A DNA stretch of 42,537 nucleotides from Flavobacteriales bacterium (GCA_020635535.1 JACJZP010000024.1:1-42537), one strand, 5' to 3'; positions 22,844 through 30,376 are shown, counted from the first letter of the stretch. Program-made: numbers and translations. The notes: a model not told the origin generated them from the letters alone.

Positions 22844-24159
22844 AGTTTGTTCTTGGCTTCAATCCAGCGGCTCATGAACTCGGTGCTGCGCATGGTATGA
22901 TGCATCAGCATGGAGCCGATGAAATTCTTCTGTCGATGAATCTCCAAGTTGGCTTGTAATGCTTCCAACCGTTGAATGAAGGCGCTGCCGAGTTCTGCTT
23001 TCGGGTAAACCTGATCAATGATCTCTGCACCGTTCTGCTGAGCGGTTTCCCAAGCTGCCTTATCTGTGTAAAGTTGAACGGCCGCTTGTGCGAAGCCTTC
23101 GGTTGAATCAGCAATTGAACCACTCCATGGCAGGTTTCCGTGCATGGCTTCTGCGCCAACGGAAGTGGTAATGCTTGGCGTGCCACATTGCATGGCTTCT
23201 ACCAGTTTACCTTTCAGTCCGGCACCAAAACGAAGTGGCGCCAAAAGCACACGTGCTTTACCGATAACCTCTTGCGCATTTTCTGCTCTTCCTTTGATGA
23301 GAAACCCTTCTTTCTCTGAATGCAACTGTCGGTGTTTGTCAGAACAGTACGCGCCATAAACATGCATTTCCGCTTCGGGAAGTTGCTTGCGAATAAGTGG
23401 CCAAATGTCAGTTTTCAGATACTGCACCGCATCCCAATTGGGTGGATGCAGGAAATTACCAATGGTGACGAAATGCTGACGTTCCTCAAACCCCCTCCCC
23501 GCTTCGCGGTACTCCCCCTTTTCAGGGGGAGAACTGGCACGCTGATCTGAACTTTCATCGGAGAACAAGCTCCCCTCCTTCTGAAAGGAGGGGTTGGGGG
23601 AGGTCAAACTTTCCAACATAAAAGGCAAGTAATGCAGCAGCACCCCATCCACTTTGAAAATGGCTTTCAAAACCCCCATTTCGTACTCGGAAATGATAAG
23701 CGAAACATCGCAGCGGTAAATGCTGGCAATCTCTCGTTTGGCCACTTCATTGAAGAGGTCGGACGGTTGGAAATCACGATTCTGTTTCAACGCATCTTGC
23801 CGCGCGTGGCGCAGACAATGCAAGTCTTCGGTGTCCAGAATTCGGATAGCCATTGGGCAATTCTCCGCTACTCGCCAACCGAACTGCTCTTCGGTCATAA
23901 AACGGTCGAAGAGCGCGATTTGCGGATTGAGTTCCTTCACAAAATCATCAAATGAGGAGTCATTGAGTTTTACCGAAACCTGCTTCACTCCAAACTCCGT
24001 AAGATCAGTTGCGTGTTCACTTTCAGCTGCTGCACTGGCAAAAGTGATTTCCCAATCGTGTTGTTGGAACAGCTCAATCAGTTGCAACATACGACTGCCC
24101 GCAGCCGAAGAATTCGGTTCGGGAAACACGGTGCCGATAATGAGAAGCCTGCGCTGCAT
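22837..24159 (-). CDS. GT4-like glycosyltransferase with an in-frame repeat insertion (440 aa)
   Basis: Two Rossmann-like halves. The N-terminus LLIIGTVFPEPNSSAAGSRM is a GT-B start; the C-terminal half has HFVTIGNFLHPPNWDAV, then VLLAPLRFGAGLKGKLVEAMQCGTPSITTSVGAEAM, the nucleotide-sugar-binding region with the E-x7-E-like pattern of GT4 enzymes. Likely transfers a sugar to a surface glycan or lipid; donor and acceptor unknown. Residues about 185-224 (TSPNPSFQKEG...PPEKGEYREAG) are not part of the fold: they are translated from a palindromic intergenic-type repeat inserted between the two domains without breaking the frame. A perfect TACGTTTG box lies 8 nt before the ATG. It converges on the IYD-like gene. 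Confidence 0.85.
   Translation of the reverse strand: MQRRLLIIGTVFPEPNSSAAGSRMLQLIELFQQHDWEITFASAAAESEHATDLTEFGVKQVSVKLNDSSFDDFVKELNPQIALFDRFMTEEQFGWRVAENCPMAIRILDTEDLHCLRHARQDALKQNRDFQPSDLFNEVAKREIASIYRCDVSLIISEYEMGVLKAIFKVDGVLLHYLPFMLESLTSPNPSFQKEGSLFSDESSDQRASSPPEKGEYREAGRGFEERQHFVTIGNFLHPPNWDAVQYLKTDIWPLIRKQLPEAEMHVYGAYCSDKHRQLHSEKEGFLIKGRAENAQEVIGKARVLLAPLRFGAGLKGKLVEAMQCGTPSITTSVGAEAMHGNLPWSGSIADSTEGFAQAAVQLYTDKAAWETAQQNGAEIIDQVYPKAELGSAFIQRLEALQANLEIHRQKNFIGSMLMHHTMRSTEFMSRWIEAKNKLQ
23488..23606. repeat. Palindromic repeat inserted in frame in the glycosyltransferase gene
   Basis: Contains TCCCCC-N6-GGGGGA (23513-23530) and CCCCTCCTT-CTGA-AAGGAGGGG (23572-23593), flanked by CCCCCTCCCC and GGGTTGGGGGAGG arms; the two halves are roughly inverted copies. 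About 40 codons long with no stop in the coding frame. Confidence 0.8.
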
Positions 24160-24167
24160 GAATGGCT

Positions 24168-24175
24168 CAAACGTA
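24168..24175 (-). promoter_or_regulatory. -7 box TACGTTTG for the glycosyltransferase
   Basis: Perfect TAnnTTTG on the minus strand, 8 nt before ATG 24159. It sits almost back to back with the plus-strand box at 24181. Confidence 0.5.
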
Positions 24176-24180
24176 TTGAA

Positions 24181-24188
24181 TAACTTCG
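24181..24188 (+). promoter_or_regulatory. -7 box TAACTTCG for the DUF2834-like gene
   Basis: One mismatch to TAnnTTTG, 22 nt before ATG 24211. Confidence 0.4.
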
Positions 24189-24210
24189 GTCGACACCAAA
24201 AACCATTCGC

Positions 24211-24534
24211 ATGAAAACAGCTTACCTCTCATTTCTCGGCATTGTCGGAATCGGCTTTGCAGCATTCTTCTTCATTACGATTGGCCCGCATCTTATAGAA
24301 AACCCAAATGTTGTGGCAGCTTTCAAAGCAGGTTATGTCAACCCCTATTCATCTGGCTTTGCCACCGATGCCATCTGCTGTTGGCTGGTGCTTGCCGCTT
24401 GGGTGGTTTACGAGAAGTTTGAGAAAGGCATCAAGCACGGTTGGATAGCTTTACTTATAGGCTTGGTACCGGGAGTTGCTGCGGCATTTGCGCTTTACTT
24501 AGTGATGCGAATGAGGCAGTTGAAGAGCATGTGA
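24211..24534 (+). CDS. Small integral membrane protein, DUF2834-like (107 aa)
   Basis: Three predicted membrane helices (about 5-25, 48-67, 75-98). The segment NPYSSGFATDAICCWLVLAAWVVYE matches the signature of DUF2834-type proteins, which are found in bacteria and eukaryotic algae and have no known function. It is divergent from the glycosyltransferase with adjacent promoter boxes. The next gene starts 88 bp later and has a different base composition (more A+T), so co-transcription is uncertain. Confidence 0.78.
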   Translation: MKTAYLSFLGIVGIGFAAFFFITIGPHLIENPNVVAAFKAGYVNPYSSGFATDAICCWLVLAAWVVYEKFEKGIKHGWIALLIGLVPGVAAAFALYLVMRMRQLKSM

Positions 24535-24622
24535 TTCGATTCATTCTTATCGCTATATGGCATAATCAAACTAAACTCAATGATACCTTTGTTGAGCTGG
24601 ACTTAAAGGAATTTACTCATCA

Positions 24623-25192
24623 ATGAGTTTTGTTGCGAGAGTGTTGAAGGTGTTCAATGTAGGGAGTGAATTTCACTACCTATTGCAACAAAGAATTGTA
24701 AATGAGTTGCGTCATGGCTGGTATGTATCCGATAAGCAACATGCTATCGGAGATACTGTAGATGTTGACATTTATTATTTAGAAAGAGGTCTTAGCGGAG
24801 TTTCAGGAAACGGCATAGGACACCTCAATCATAAGCTGGTCAAACCACTTAAAAATGGATACAACAAAAACACTCCCCTGCGATTTGGGTTATACAAAGA
24901 TTTAGAACTGGGAGGGGTATTCGCACTTGACCAGAAGTATGTCGGGTGGTGCATTGAGAACGTTGAAGATTTCTTTATTGTTGACTTACATGTTCTTTAT
25001 GATTTTGGAGTGTATACACTTTCTGAAAGTGGAGATTATACCTTAAGACTAGATAAAGACGATGGTCCGAGGTGGTTTATCAAGGCTTTTGGCTCCATCG
25101 ACAATATGAGTGAAAAACTGGAAGTTCTAAACACTGAGTTCAGATTCAGTGAGGAATTGGAACATCTTAACGAACTCAAAAGGAGTAAATGA
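24623..25192 (+). CDS. Hypothetical protein with an ExoX-C/DUF3820-like motif (189 aa)
   Basis: No clear family. Residues about 86-121 (LRFGLYKDLELGGVFALDQKYVGWCIENVEDFFI) follow the pattern FGkYk...l..v...d..Yv.Wc.en...F seen in the small domain at the C-terminus of some exonuclease-X-like proteins and DUF3820; the match is weak. There is no signal peptide. The gene is A+T richer than its neighbours, suggesting transfer. Its TGA stop overlaps an ATG (25189) that opens a truncated copy of pdxH, so before the sulfotransferase arrived this gene was probably coupled directly to pdxH (inference). Confidence 0.65.
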   Translation: MSFVARVLKVFNVGSEFHYLLQQRIVNELRHGWYVSDKQHAIGDTVDVDIYYLERGLSGVSGNGIGHLNHKLVKPLKNGYNKNTPLRFGLYKDLELGGVFALDQKYVGWCIENVEDFFIVDLHVLYDFGVYTLSESGDYTLRLDKDDGPRWFIKAFGSIDNMSEKLEVLNTEFRFSEELEHLNELKRSK

Positions 25193-25250
25193 GCCTCGAA
25201 GAAGTCCGTAATTATATCAATCACATCAGGCGCGAAATGATGGGAAAACC
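25189..25250 (+). repeat. Left copy of a 62-bp direct repeat (pdxH start)
   Basis: 60 of 62 bases match 25997-26058. The copies flank the sulfotransferase gene; copy-to-copy distance is 808 bp. Confidence 0.95.
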
Positions 25251-25308
25251 AAATGGGCCTCAATGTTCGTTAATCGCTATTTTCTGTCATTCTGCATTTG
25301 CTTTATGA
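25189..25308 (+). pseudogene. Truncated duplicate of the pdxH 5' end (39 codons)
   Basis: The first 21 codons (MSLEEVRNYINHIRREMMGKP) are those of pdxH at 25997, with only two silent differences in 62 bp. The frame then runs through 18 unrelated codons and stops at TGA 25306-25308. Its ATG overlaps the stop of the 189-aa gene and its TGA overlaps the ATG of the sulfotransferase (ATGA at 25305-25308). It may serve as a translated leader that passes ribosomes to the sulfotransferase. Confidence 0.75.
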
Positions 25309-25994
25309 TCATCTCGCATCAGCATAAATTCATTTTCATCAAAACGTTGAAAACGGCTGGTACCAGCCTGGAAATTGCATTGTCTGAATTCTGTGGGCCT
25401 GATGACATCATAACGCCCATCACCGAAATGGATGAAGCCTATCGGAAAGAGCTTGGGTTCAGAGGAAAGCAAAATTATTTTGTGCCATTCAGCAAATACT
25501 CGTTCAATGATAAACTAAAGGCCATGTACCACAGAAGAAGACTTCGGTACTACAATCATATGGCAGCCTCGGAAGTGATGCAATATTTTGATCCGGAGAT
25601 CTGGAAGAACTACTACAAATTCTGCTTTGAGCGGAATCCGTTCGACAAGTATGTTTCCTGGTACTTCTGGCTCCGGGGCGAATCCAAATTCAAAAGCAGA
25701 AATGAGTTTATCCAAAGTGGATCCGCCAGTCGGCTAAGCAGTTTTGACCTTTATACAGTAAATGCAATTCCAGTTGTAGACCACGTTTACAGATACGAGT
25801 ATATGGAACAGGCACTCGATGACATTACCCGAGTTCTAAATCTACCAAAGCAATTGACGCTCCCAAGTAAGAAAGCCAAGAGCGGGCTGAGAAAACCAAA
25901 CACCCCATATCAAGAATTTTTAACCGATTACGAAAAAGAATGGATCAGTAAGATCTTTGCAAGGGAGATGAAGTATTTTGATTACCAATTTTAG
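25305..25994 (+). CDS. Sulfotransferase family 2-like protein (229 aa)
   Basis: PAPS-dependent sulfotransferase fold. The 5'-phosphosulfate loop is FIFIKTLKTAGTSLEIAL near the N-terminus, and the 3'-phosphate motif FCFERNPFDKYVSWYFWL carries the conserved Arg and Ser. It resembles bacterial Sulfotransfer_2 proteins that modify carbohydrates or surface molecules; the acceptor is unknown. ATG 25305 is preferred because it overlaps the TGA of the truncated pdxH leader and begins MIISHQHKFIFIK, the family start; the frame also opens at 25263. The gene is bracketed by a 62-bp duplication of the pdxH start and ends 2 bp before the intact pdxH ATG. Confidence 0.82.
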   Translation: MIISHQHKFIFIKTLKTAGTSLEIALSEFCGPDDIITPITEMDEAYRKELGFRGKQNYFVPFSKYSFNDKLKAMYHRRRLRYYNHMAASEVMQYFDPEIWKNYYKFCFERNPFDKYVSWYFWLRGESKFKSRNEFIQSGSASRLSSFDLYTVNAIPVVDHVYRYEYMEQALDDITRVLNLPKQLTLPSKKAKSGLRKPNTPYQEFLTDYEKEWISKIFAREMKYFDYQF

Positions 25995-25996
25995 CC

Positions 25997-26058
25997 ATGA
26001 GCCTCGAAGAAGTCCGTAATTACATCAACCACATCAGGCGCGAAATGATGGGAAAACC
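25997..26058 (+). repeat. Right copy of the 62-bp direct repeat (intact pdxH start)
   Basis: Matches 25189-25250 with two differences (TTAC/TTAT and CAAC/CAAT), both synonymous. Confidence 0.95.
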
Positions 26059-26653
26059 GCTATCGCGTGCCGACCTTGATGAGAACCCGCTGGAGCAATT
26101 TGCCAAGTGGATGGAGGAAGCTGTGAATGCGCAGATATTGGATCCGTATGCCATGTGTTTGAGCACGGTGAATGCGGCCGGGCATCCGTCATCGCGCATC
26201 GTGTATTGGAGGGATGTTGAGAGTGATGGATTCGTGTTCTACACCAACTACAACAGTCGTAAAGGCATTGAGATCGCGGCCAACCCGTACGTTTCGCTCA
26301 ACTTCCATTGGAGCGAATTGGACAGACAGATCCGGATTGAAGGGCCAATCAAAAAGGTTTCCACAGAAACCTCAGACAAATACTGGGCTTCACGTCCGCG
26401 CGAAAGCCGAATTGGTGCTTGGGCTTCGGCCCAGAGTAGTATTGTTTCGAGCCCAGATCAATTGCAGAAATCGGTTGAGAAACTGCATGAACAGTTCGGT
26501 GAAGGCGATATTCCTCGACCTGCACATTGGGGCGGTTACGTAGTAGAACCCGAACGCATCGAATTCTGGCAGGGCCGACCAAGCCGCCTGCACGACCGTT
26601 TCGTTTACATCAAAAGCGGTGACGATTGGGCAATGGAACAGCTATCTCCGTAG
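25997..26653 (+). CDS. pdxH: Pyridoxine/pyridoxamine 5'-phosphate oxidase (218 aa)
   Basis: FMN enzyme that oxidises PNP or PMP to pyridoxal 5'-phosphate, the last step of vitamin B6 synthesis and salvage. Full length (~215 aa). Visible: the N-terminal MSLEEVRNYINHIRREMMGKPL; FMN-contact SRIVYWRDVESDGFVFYTNYNSRKG; SLNFHWSELDRQIRIEGPIKKV; SRESR-like PRESRIGAWASAQSS; WGGYVVEPERIEFWQGRPSRLHDRF with the C-terminal active-site R-x-H. The gene is intact despite the duplication of its first 62 bp upstream. It is the last gene before a strong terminator. PLP supply also serves the PLP enzymes at 20916 and 26929 but is not specifically linked to them. Confidence 0.96.
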   Translation: MSLEEVRNYINHIRREMMGKPLSRADLDENPLEQFAKWMEEAVNAQILDPYAMCLSTVNAAGHPSSRIVYWRDVESDGFVFYTNYNSRKGIEIAANPYVSLNFHWSELDRQIRIEGPIKKVSTETSDKYWASRPRESRIGAWASAQSSIVSSPDQLQKSVEKLHEQFGEGDIPRPAHWGGYVVEPERIEFWQGRPSRLHDRFVYIKSGDDWAMEQLSP

Positions 26654-26676
26654 AGAAAGAAAAAGGGTGAAATGGG

Positions 26677-26717
26677 AAAAGGAAAAACGTGTCTATCATC
26701 GAACGTTTTTCCTTTTT
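26677..26717 (+). terminator. Intrinsic terminator after pdxH
   Basis: AAAGGAAAAACGT pairs perfectly with ACGTTTTTCCTTT around a 12-nt loop, in a T-rich context. Confidence 0.85.
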
Positions 26718-26731
26718 CGTTTTACCGTTAT

Positions 26732-26913
26732 CTGATTCCCCCACAGATTACCACTAACTGGTCAAGTCATTAAAAAACCGACCTTTTGGTTGAAAATCCT
26801 CCGCCTCGTACCTCGGCACCTCCTTTACAAAGGAGGAATCGCGCAGTTCCCCCTTGGAAAGGGGGTGGCCGAAGGCCGGGGGATTTGCTTCAGGTAATCT
26901 GTGGGGGAATCAG
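26732..26913. repeat. 182-bp element with perfect 21-bp terminal inverted repeats
   Basis: The ends CTGATTCCCCCACAGATTACC (26732-26752) and its exact reverse complement (26893-26913) enclose nested palindromes CCTCCTTTACAAAGGAGG (26819-26836) and CCCCCTTGGAAAGGGGG (26849-26865). No ORF. It resembles a MITE or a REP cluster inside a larger inverted repeat, between convergent genes. Confidence 0.8.
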
Positions 26914-26928
26914 TCCCGTTATTCTAAA

Positions 26929-28029
26929 TTAAAAACCCATCTCGGCTTTCGCCTCCGCAATGGCGTTAAGCAAAGCTTCCACATCTTCCGTTGAAATGCG
27001 TCCGATGTTTCCGATACGGAAACAATCGGCTTTGGTGAGTTTGCCCGGATAGATGGCAAATCCACGCTCGTTCAGTTTGCTATAGAACGTATTGAAATCG
27101 AAGTTTTCACTTACAGGGTGATTGAACGTGGTGATGATATAGCCTTGTTTTTCGGCTGGCAGATATTCGGTAAAACCCATGCTCCGCATGCCATCCACCA
27201 ACGTTTGGTAGTTCTTCTGGTAACGCGCTGAACGTGCTTCCACACCTCCTTCTTCCAGCAATTCTTTGATGGCCTGACCGTAAGCCAAAAGCGAATGTGT
27301 TGGAGGCGTAAAGCGGAACTGTCCGTTGTTCTCCAAGCCTTTCCATTGTGCATAAAGGTCGAGACTCAATGAACGCGCGCGGCCTTCACACTCTTGCAAA
27401 GCATCGCGCTTTACCAACGCAAAACTGAACCCAGGTACGCCCTCAATACACTTGTTGCTACTTGAAACAAGGAAATCGATATTGCACTCAGCAAGGTCAA
27501 CTGGCACGGCACCGAAGCTGCTCATGGCATCAACCATGTAGCGTTTTCCATGCTTTTCAATCACGGCTCCGTATTCTTTAATTGGGTTGAAGATGCCCGT
27601 GGTGGTTTCGCAATGCACCACGGCCACATGCGTTACGGTTGGGTTACTCGTGAGGAACGCATCCAATTCCTCAACCGAAGGCGATTTGTCTTCATCATAG
27701 GTCAACGCATCGAACTTGATACCGTGAACCTCCGCCATTTTGCAGATGCGCTCTCCGTAAGCGCCATTCACTAACACCAGCAAATGGCCATCCTTCGCCA
27801 AGGCGGAAGAGATCATGCTTTCCACACCAAACGTTCCAGAACCCTGCATGATTACGCATTCGTAGCCTTTTTCCTGACTCACATTTCCGAGTTCCAGGAG
27901 CTCATTGCGGATGTCCTTTACAAGTTGGATGAACTCAAAATCGCGAGAGCCAAGATCGCGAAGCATAGCCTGTTTCACGGTCATGGAAGTGGTAAGCGGC
28001 CCAGGTGTAAAAAGTAGTTTGTCTTTCAA
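26929..28029 (-). CDS. phnW: 2-aminoethylphosphonate:pyruvate aminotransferase (366 aa)
   Basis: PLP enzyme that moves the amino group of 2-aminoethylphosphonate (2-AEP) to pyruvate, giving phosphonoacetaldehyde and alanine. Family marks: LLFTPGPLTTSMTVKQAML at the N-terminus, MQGSGTFGVESMI, CETTTGIFNPI, YMVDAMSSFGAVP with the PLP-binding Asp, and the Schiff-base lysine in SSSNKCIEGVPGFSFALV; C-terminal FRIGNIGRI. Length matches PhnW. It starts at TTG 28029; no in-frame ATG lies at the right place. It is the last gene of the phosphonate cluster, 130 bp after the transporter gene, with palindromic repeats in between. Confidence 0.93.
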   Translation of the reverse strand: MKDKLLFTPGPLTTSMTVKQAMLRDLGSRDFEFIQLVKDIRNELLELGNVSQEKGYECVIMQGSGTFGVESMISSALAKDGHLLVLVNGAYGERICKMAEVHGIKFDALTYDEDKSPSVEELDAFLTSNPTVTHVAVVHCETTTGIFNPIKEYGAVIEKHGKRYMVDAMSSFGAVPVDLAECNIDFLVSSSNKCIEGVPGFSFALVKRDALQECEGRARSLSLDLYAQWKGLENNGQFRFTPPTHSLLAYGQAIKELLEEGGVEARSARYQKNYQTLVDGMRSMGFTEYLPAEKQGYIITTFNHPVSENFDFNTFYSKLNERGFAIYPGKLTKADCFRIGNIGRISTEDVEALLNAIAEAKAEMGF

Positions 28030-28075
28030 AATGGTTACGAATTAAGAATGAGTACGAATATGCGAATGAACTGAA

Positions 28076-28159
28076 CCACAGAGTTCACGGAGAAGAGCAC
28101 AGAGCTCACAGAGGACGAGTTTCTCCCCTTTGGGGAGATGCCGCAGGCAGAGGGGTTTT
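28076..28159. repeat. Intergenic repeats: CACAGAG(T/C)TCAC motifs and a CTCCCCTTTGGGGAG palindrome
   Basis: ACCACAGAGTTCACGGAGAAGAGCACAGAGCTCACAGAGG (28076-28115) holds two copies of a CACAGAG-x-TCAC motif common in bacterial intergenic repeats. TCTCCCCTTTGGGGAGA (28122-28138) is a perfect palindrome of the family at 22097. Confidence 0.6.
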
Positions 28160-29446
28160 TCATCTGTTGAGTAGCAATTTTCTGCGTTCGAAATAGATGA
28201 TGGCGAATATGGTGAACACCACTCCGATGATGGCCAGTGCGTAGCACGCATAGGTGAAAAACGTCAGCCAATCCATATCGCTGACGAAGAAGTCTTTGTA
28301 GAACAGCACAGCAACACTTCCGAGATAGCCGAACGCATCGGCCAAGTAGATGAGAAAGCCTGCATTACTCGGGTATTTGAAGGCCGCGATCAATCGTTCG
28401 AAAAGGATGCAATTGAACGGAATGTAACCCATGTACGCTCCAAAACCCGTGAGCATTATCCACGGAATTGGGCCGATCAATCCTTGATGGAAAAGCCATG
28501 TGCTGGCACCAACCGCAGCACAACCCAAACCGATGATGATGTGGTTGACCGTGAGCGCAATCATATTACTACGGATGAACATGACAAACGCAAGCATAAC
28601 CAACACTCCGATGGTAACGGGGATTTCTGTAGTGGTAAAAATCTCAGGTGCTTCACCGAAACCAAGCTGCGCCAGAATTTCCGCCATGAAGTTGTCGCGG
28701 AAATCGCGGAATGCCGTGAGCATGATGTAAACGATGATGAGCGAGGTCAAACCCCAAGCGAATTGCATGAAGAATGCTTTCCGCTGCGCACCTGTCATCG
28801 GGTCGCGTCTGGTGCGAAGTTCCTCGTCTTCGGCAGACGGGTTGGGAACCAACGAAAGCATTCCCACAAAAAACAAAAGGGGAAGCGCGAAAATGCCACC
28901 AACAGCCGCAGGCATCCAGAAATCGGAAACGCCTTCGAGCAAGAGCCATTTCCCGACACTCTTCACAAATCCCGAAGCGAAAATGAAGCTGGCGCAAAGT
29001 CCCGCGCCCATCAGTTCGGTAAAGCGTCTTCCTTCCAAGAAACTGAACACCAATCCCCAGACCATTCCGAGCGGAATTCCATTCAGAAAGAGGAAGATCC
29101 ATTTGAGTTTTACGGGAACAATGGCAAAACCTAGCAAGGCAATTTCCGCTACACTTATCAGCGCCAAAATGGCCAATCCGCGGCTATTTCTGCCCATTTC
29201 GGAGACCACTTTGATACCGATGAATTTGGATAGTGTGTAGCCCAGAACCTGCGCAATGACAATGGCAGATTTGAATGAAAGCCCCCAAAGATCATCGATG
29301 CCTTCATAGCTCGCAGCCGAGAACGGTTTGCGGAAAGCGTACATGCACGAATAGGTGGAAAACGCAGCCACAATGGCGTAAAGAGAAAGCACCAATCCGT
29401 TGGCTCCTGCCAACCATTTGGTGATGCTATTTCCAAAGGATTTCAA
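28160..29446 (-). CDS. MFS-type transporter, DUF5690-like; candidate phosphonate transporter (428 aa)
   Basis: About 12 membrane helices with MFS-like organisation: TYSCMYAFRKPFSAASYEG after helix 1, a GYTLSKFIGIKVVSEMGR cytoplasmic loop, and a central hydrophilic loop (PSAEDEELRTRRDPMTGAQR). This N-terminal pattern matches DUF5690-type proteins. Its position between phnZ/PHP and phnW suggests import of 2-AEP or another phosphonate, which is an inference from location only. No ATG is available ahead of helix 1; TTG 29446 is the likeliest start (ATT 29461 is another option). It lies 52 bp after the PHP gene in the same orientation. Confidence 0.8.
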   Translation of the reverse strand: MKSFGNSITKWLAGANGLVLSLYAIVAAFSTYSCMYAFRKPFSAASYEGIDDLWGLSFKSAIVIAQVLGYTLSKFIGIKVVSEMGRNSRGLAILALISVAEIALLGFAIVPVKLKWIFLFLNGIPLGMVWGLVFSFLEGRRFTELMGAGLCASFIFASGFVKSVGKWLLLEGVSDFWMPAAVGGIFALPLLFFVGMLSLVPNPSAEDEELRTRRDPMTGAQRKAFFMQFAWGLTSLIIVYIMLTAFRDFRDNFMAEILAQLGFGEAPEIFTTTEIPVTIGVLVMLAFVMFIRSNMIALTVNHIIIGLGCAAVGASTWLFHQGLIGPIPWIMLTGFGAYMGYIPFNCILFERLIAAFKYPSNAGFLIYLADAFGYLGSVAVLFYKDFFVSDMDWLTFFTYACYALAIIGVVFTIFAIIYFERRKLLLNR

Positions 29447-29498
29447 GCCGCCAAGTTCTGTAATGTTGTGCTTGGCATCATTGCCGAAATGTTAAGAA

Positions 29499-30365
29499 TC
29501 AAATGTCGTAGCCGTCCGCGTTGAGGCCAACTTCTGCCCATTCGCCATCAATAAGGATGACGCAGCTATCATAACCGACATCCAACAGCAATTTTGCAGC
29601 AGTTTCGAACTCACCCAGGATTTCATCTGGTGTATGCCCATCACTGTTTATTTGAACTGGAATATCCAGTTTAAACGCTTCCTCCAGAACCCACTTACTC
29701 GGATACGTTTCGTTCGCGCGCTTCTTATACAGACCGCGCGTGTTCACTTCCATGATGGCGTCTGATTTGGAAATTACTTCCAACGTGTTCATCACCTCTT
29801 CGCGATACCAAGCTTCATCCTCAGAGAAGAAATGCTCTTTCAAATTCTGCATTTTGATCTTGTCCAAATGCCCTACAACTTCAGGGCAATCCTCCACGAT
29901 CATTTCGCGCGTCAATTCGTAGTATCGCCTAACGGCTCGTTCCACGTTTCCATCGAAAATCTCAAAAAGTCCTTTCTTGAACACTTCCAAGGTTCCATCG
30001 ATCTCCCAGCCTTTGCCACCTGTAAAAGCATCCACGAAGTGAATCGAACCGACCGCGTAATCGAGTCCTGCGGTCTGCAAGAACTCGGCCGTTGGCCCCA
30101 TTTTCTCTGGGATGTAATCGACCTCCATTCCGAGTAGGATCTCAATCCTGTCTTCATACTTGCGTTTGAGGCGATAGATCTCTGCCACGTACTCATCCAT
30201 GTCATCGAGTTTCATTGCCCATTTGCAATCGAAAAACGGAATGGGTGCGTGAGATGAGAAGCCGTAGGTCGGCATTCCGAGTGCAAGCGCTTTGCGGATG
30301 TAATCCTCTGGCGCGTTGGTGCCATCACAGAAATTCGTGTGGCTGTGGTAATTCGTCCAAGACAT
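29499..30365 (-). CDS. PHP-domain phosphoesterase, histidinol-phosphatase (HisK/HisJ) type (288 aa)
   Basis: PHP-fold metal-dependent phosphoesterase. The first metal motif is NYHSHTNFCDG (H7, H9); GFSSHAPIPF, GMEVDYIP (Glu and Asp), AVGSIHFVD, VVGHLDKIKM, IMEVNTRG and the C-terminal NSDGHTPDEIL supply the remaining histidine, glutamate and aspartate ligands. Length and motifs fit histidinol-phosphate phosphatases, but no other his gene is nearby. Within the phosphonate cluster it may act on another phosphate ester. It has an ATG start; the GAACAG repeats end about 12 bp upstream of it. Confidence 0.85.
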   Translation of the reverse strand: MSWTNYHSHTNFCDGTNAPEDYIRKALALGMPTYGFSSHAPIPFFDCKWAMKLDDMDEYVAEIYRLKRKYEDRIEILLGMEVDYIPEKMGPTAEFLQTAGLDYAVGSIHFVDAFTGGKGWEIDGTLEVFKKGLFEIFDGNVERAVRRYYELTREMIVEDCPEVVGHLDKIKMQNLKEHFFSEDEAWYREEVMNTLEVISKSDAIMEVNTRGLYKKRANETYPSKWVLEEAFKLDIPVQINSDGHTPDEILGEFETAAKLLLDVGYDSCVILIDGEWAEVGLNADGYDI

Positions 30366-30376
30366 TTTACAATAAT

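Noticed and set aside
25263..25304. Upstream start of the sulfotransferase frame (25263)
   Set aside because: Adds 14 residues without family support; ATG 25305 overlaps the leader stop and begins at the conserved N-terminus.
28484..29134. 216-codon plus-strand frame
   Set aside because: Antisense to the DUF5690/MFS gene; composition is highly charged and repetitive with no domain.
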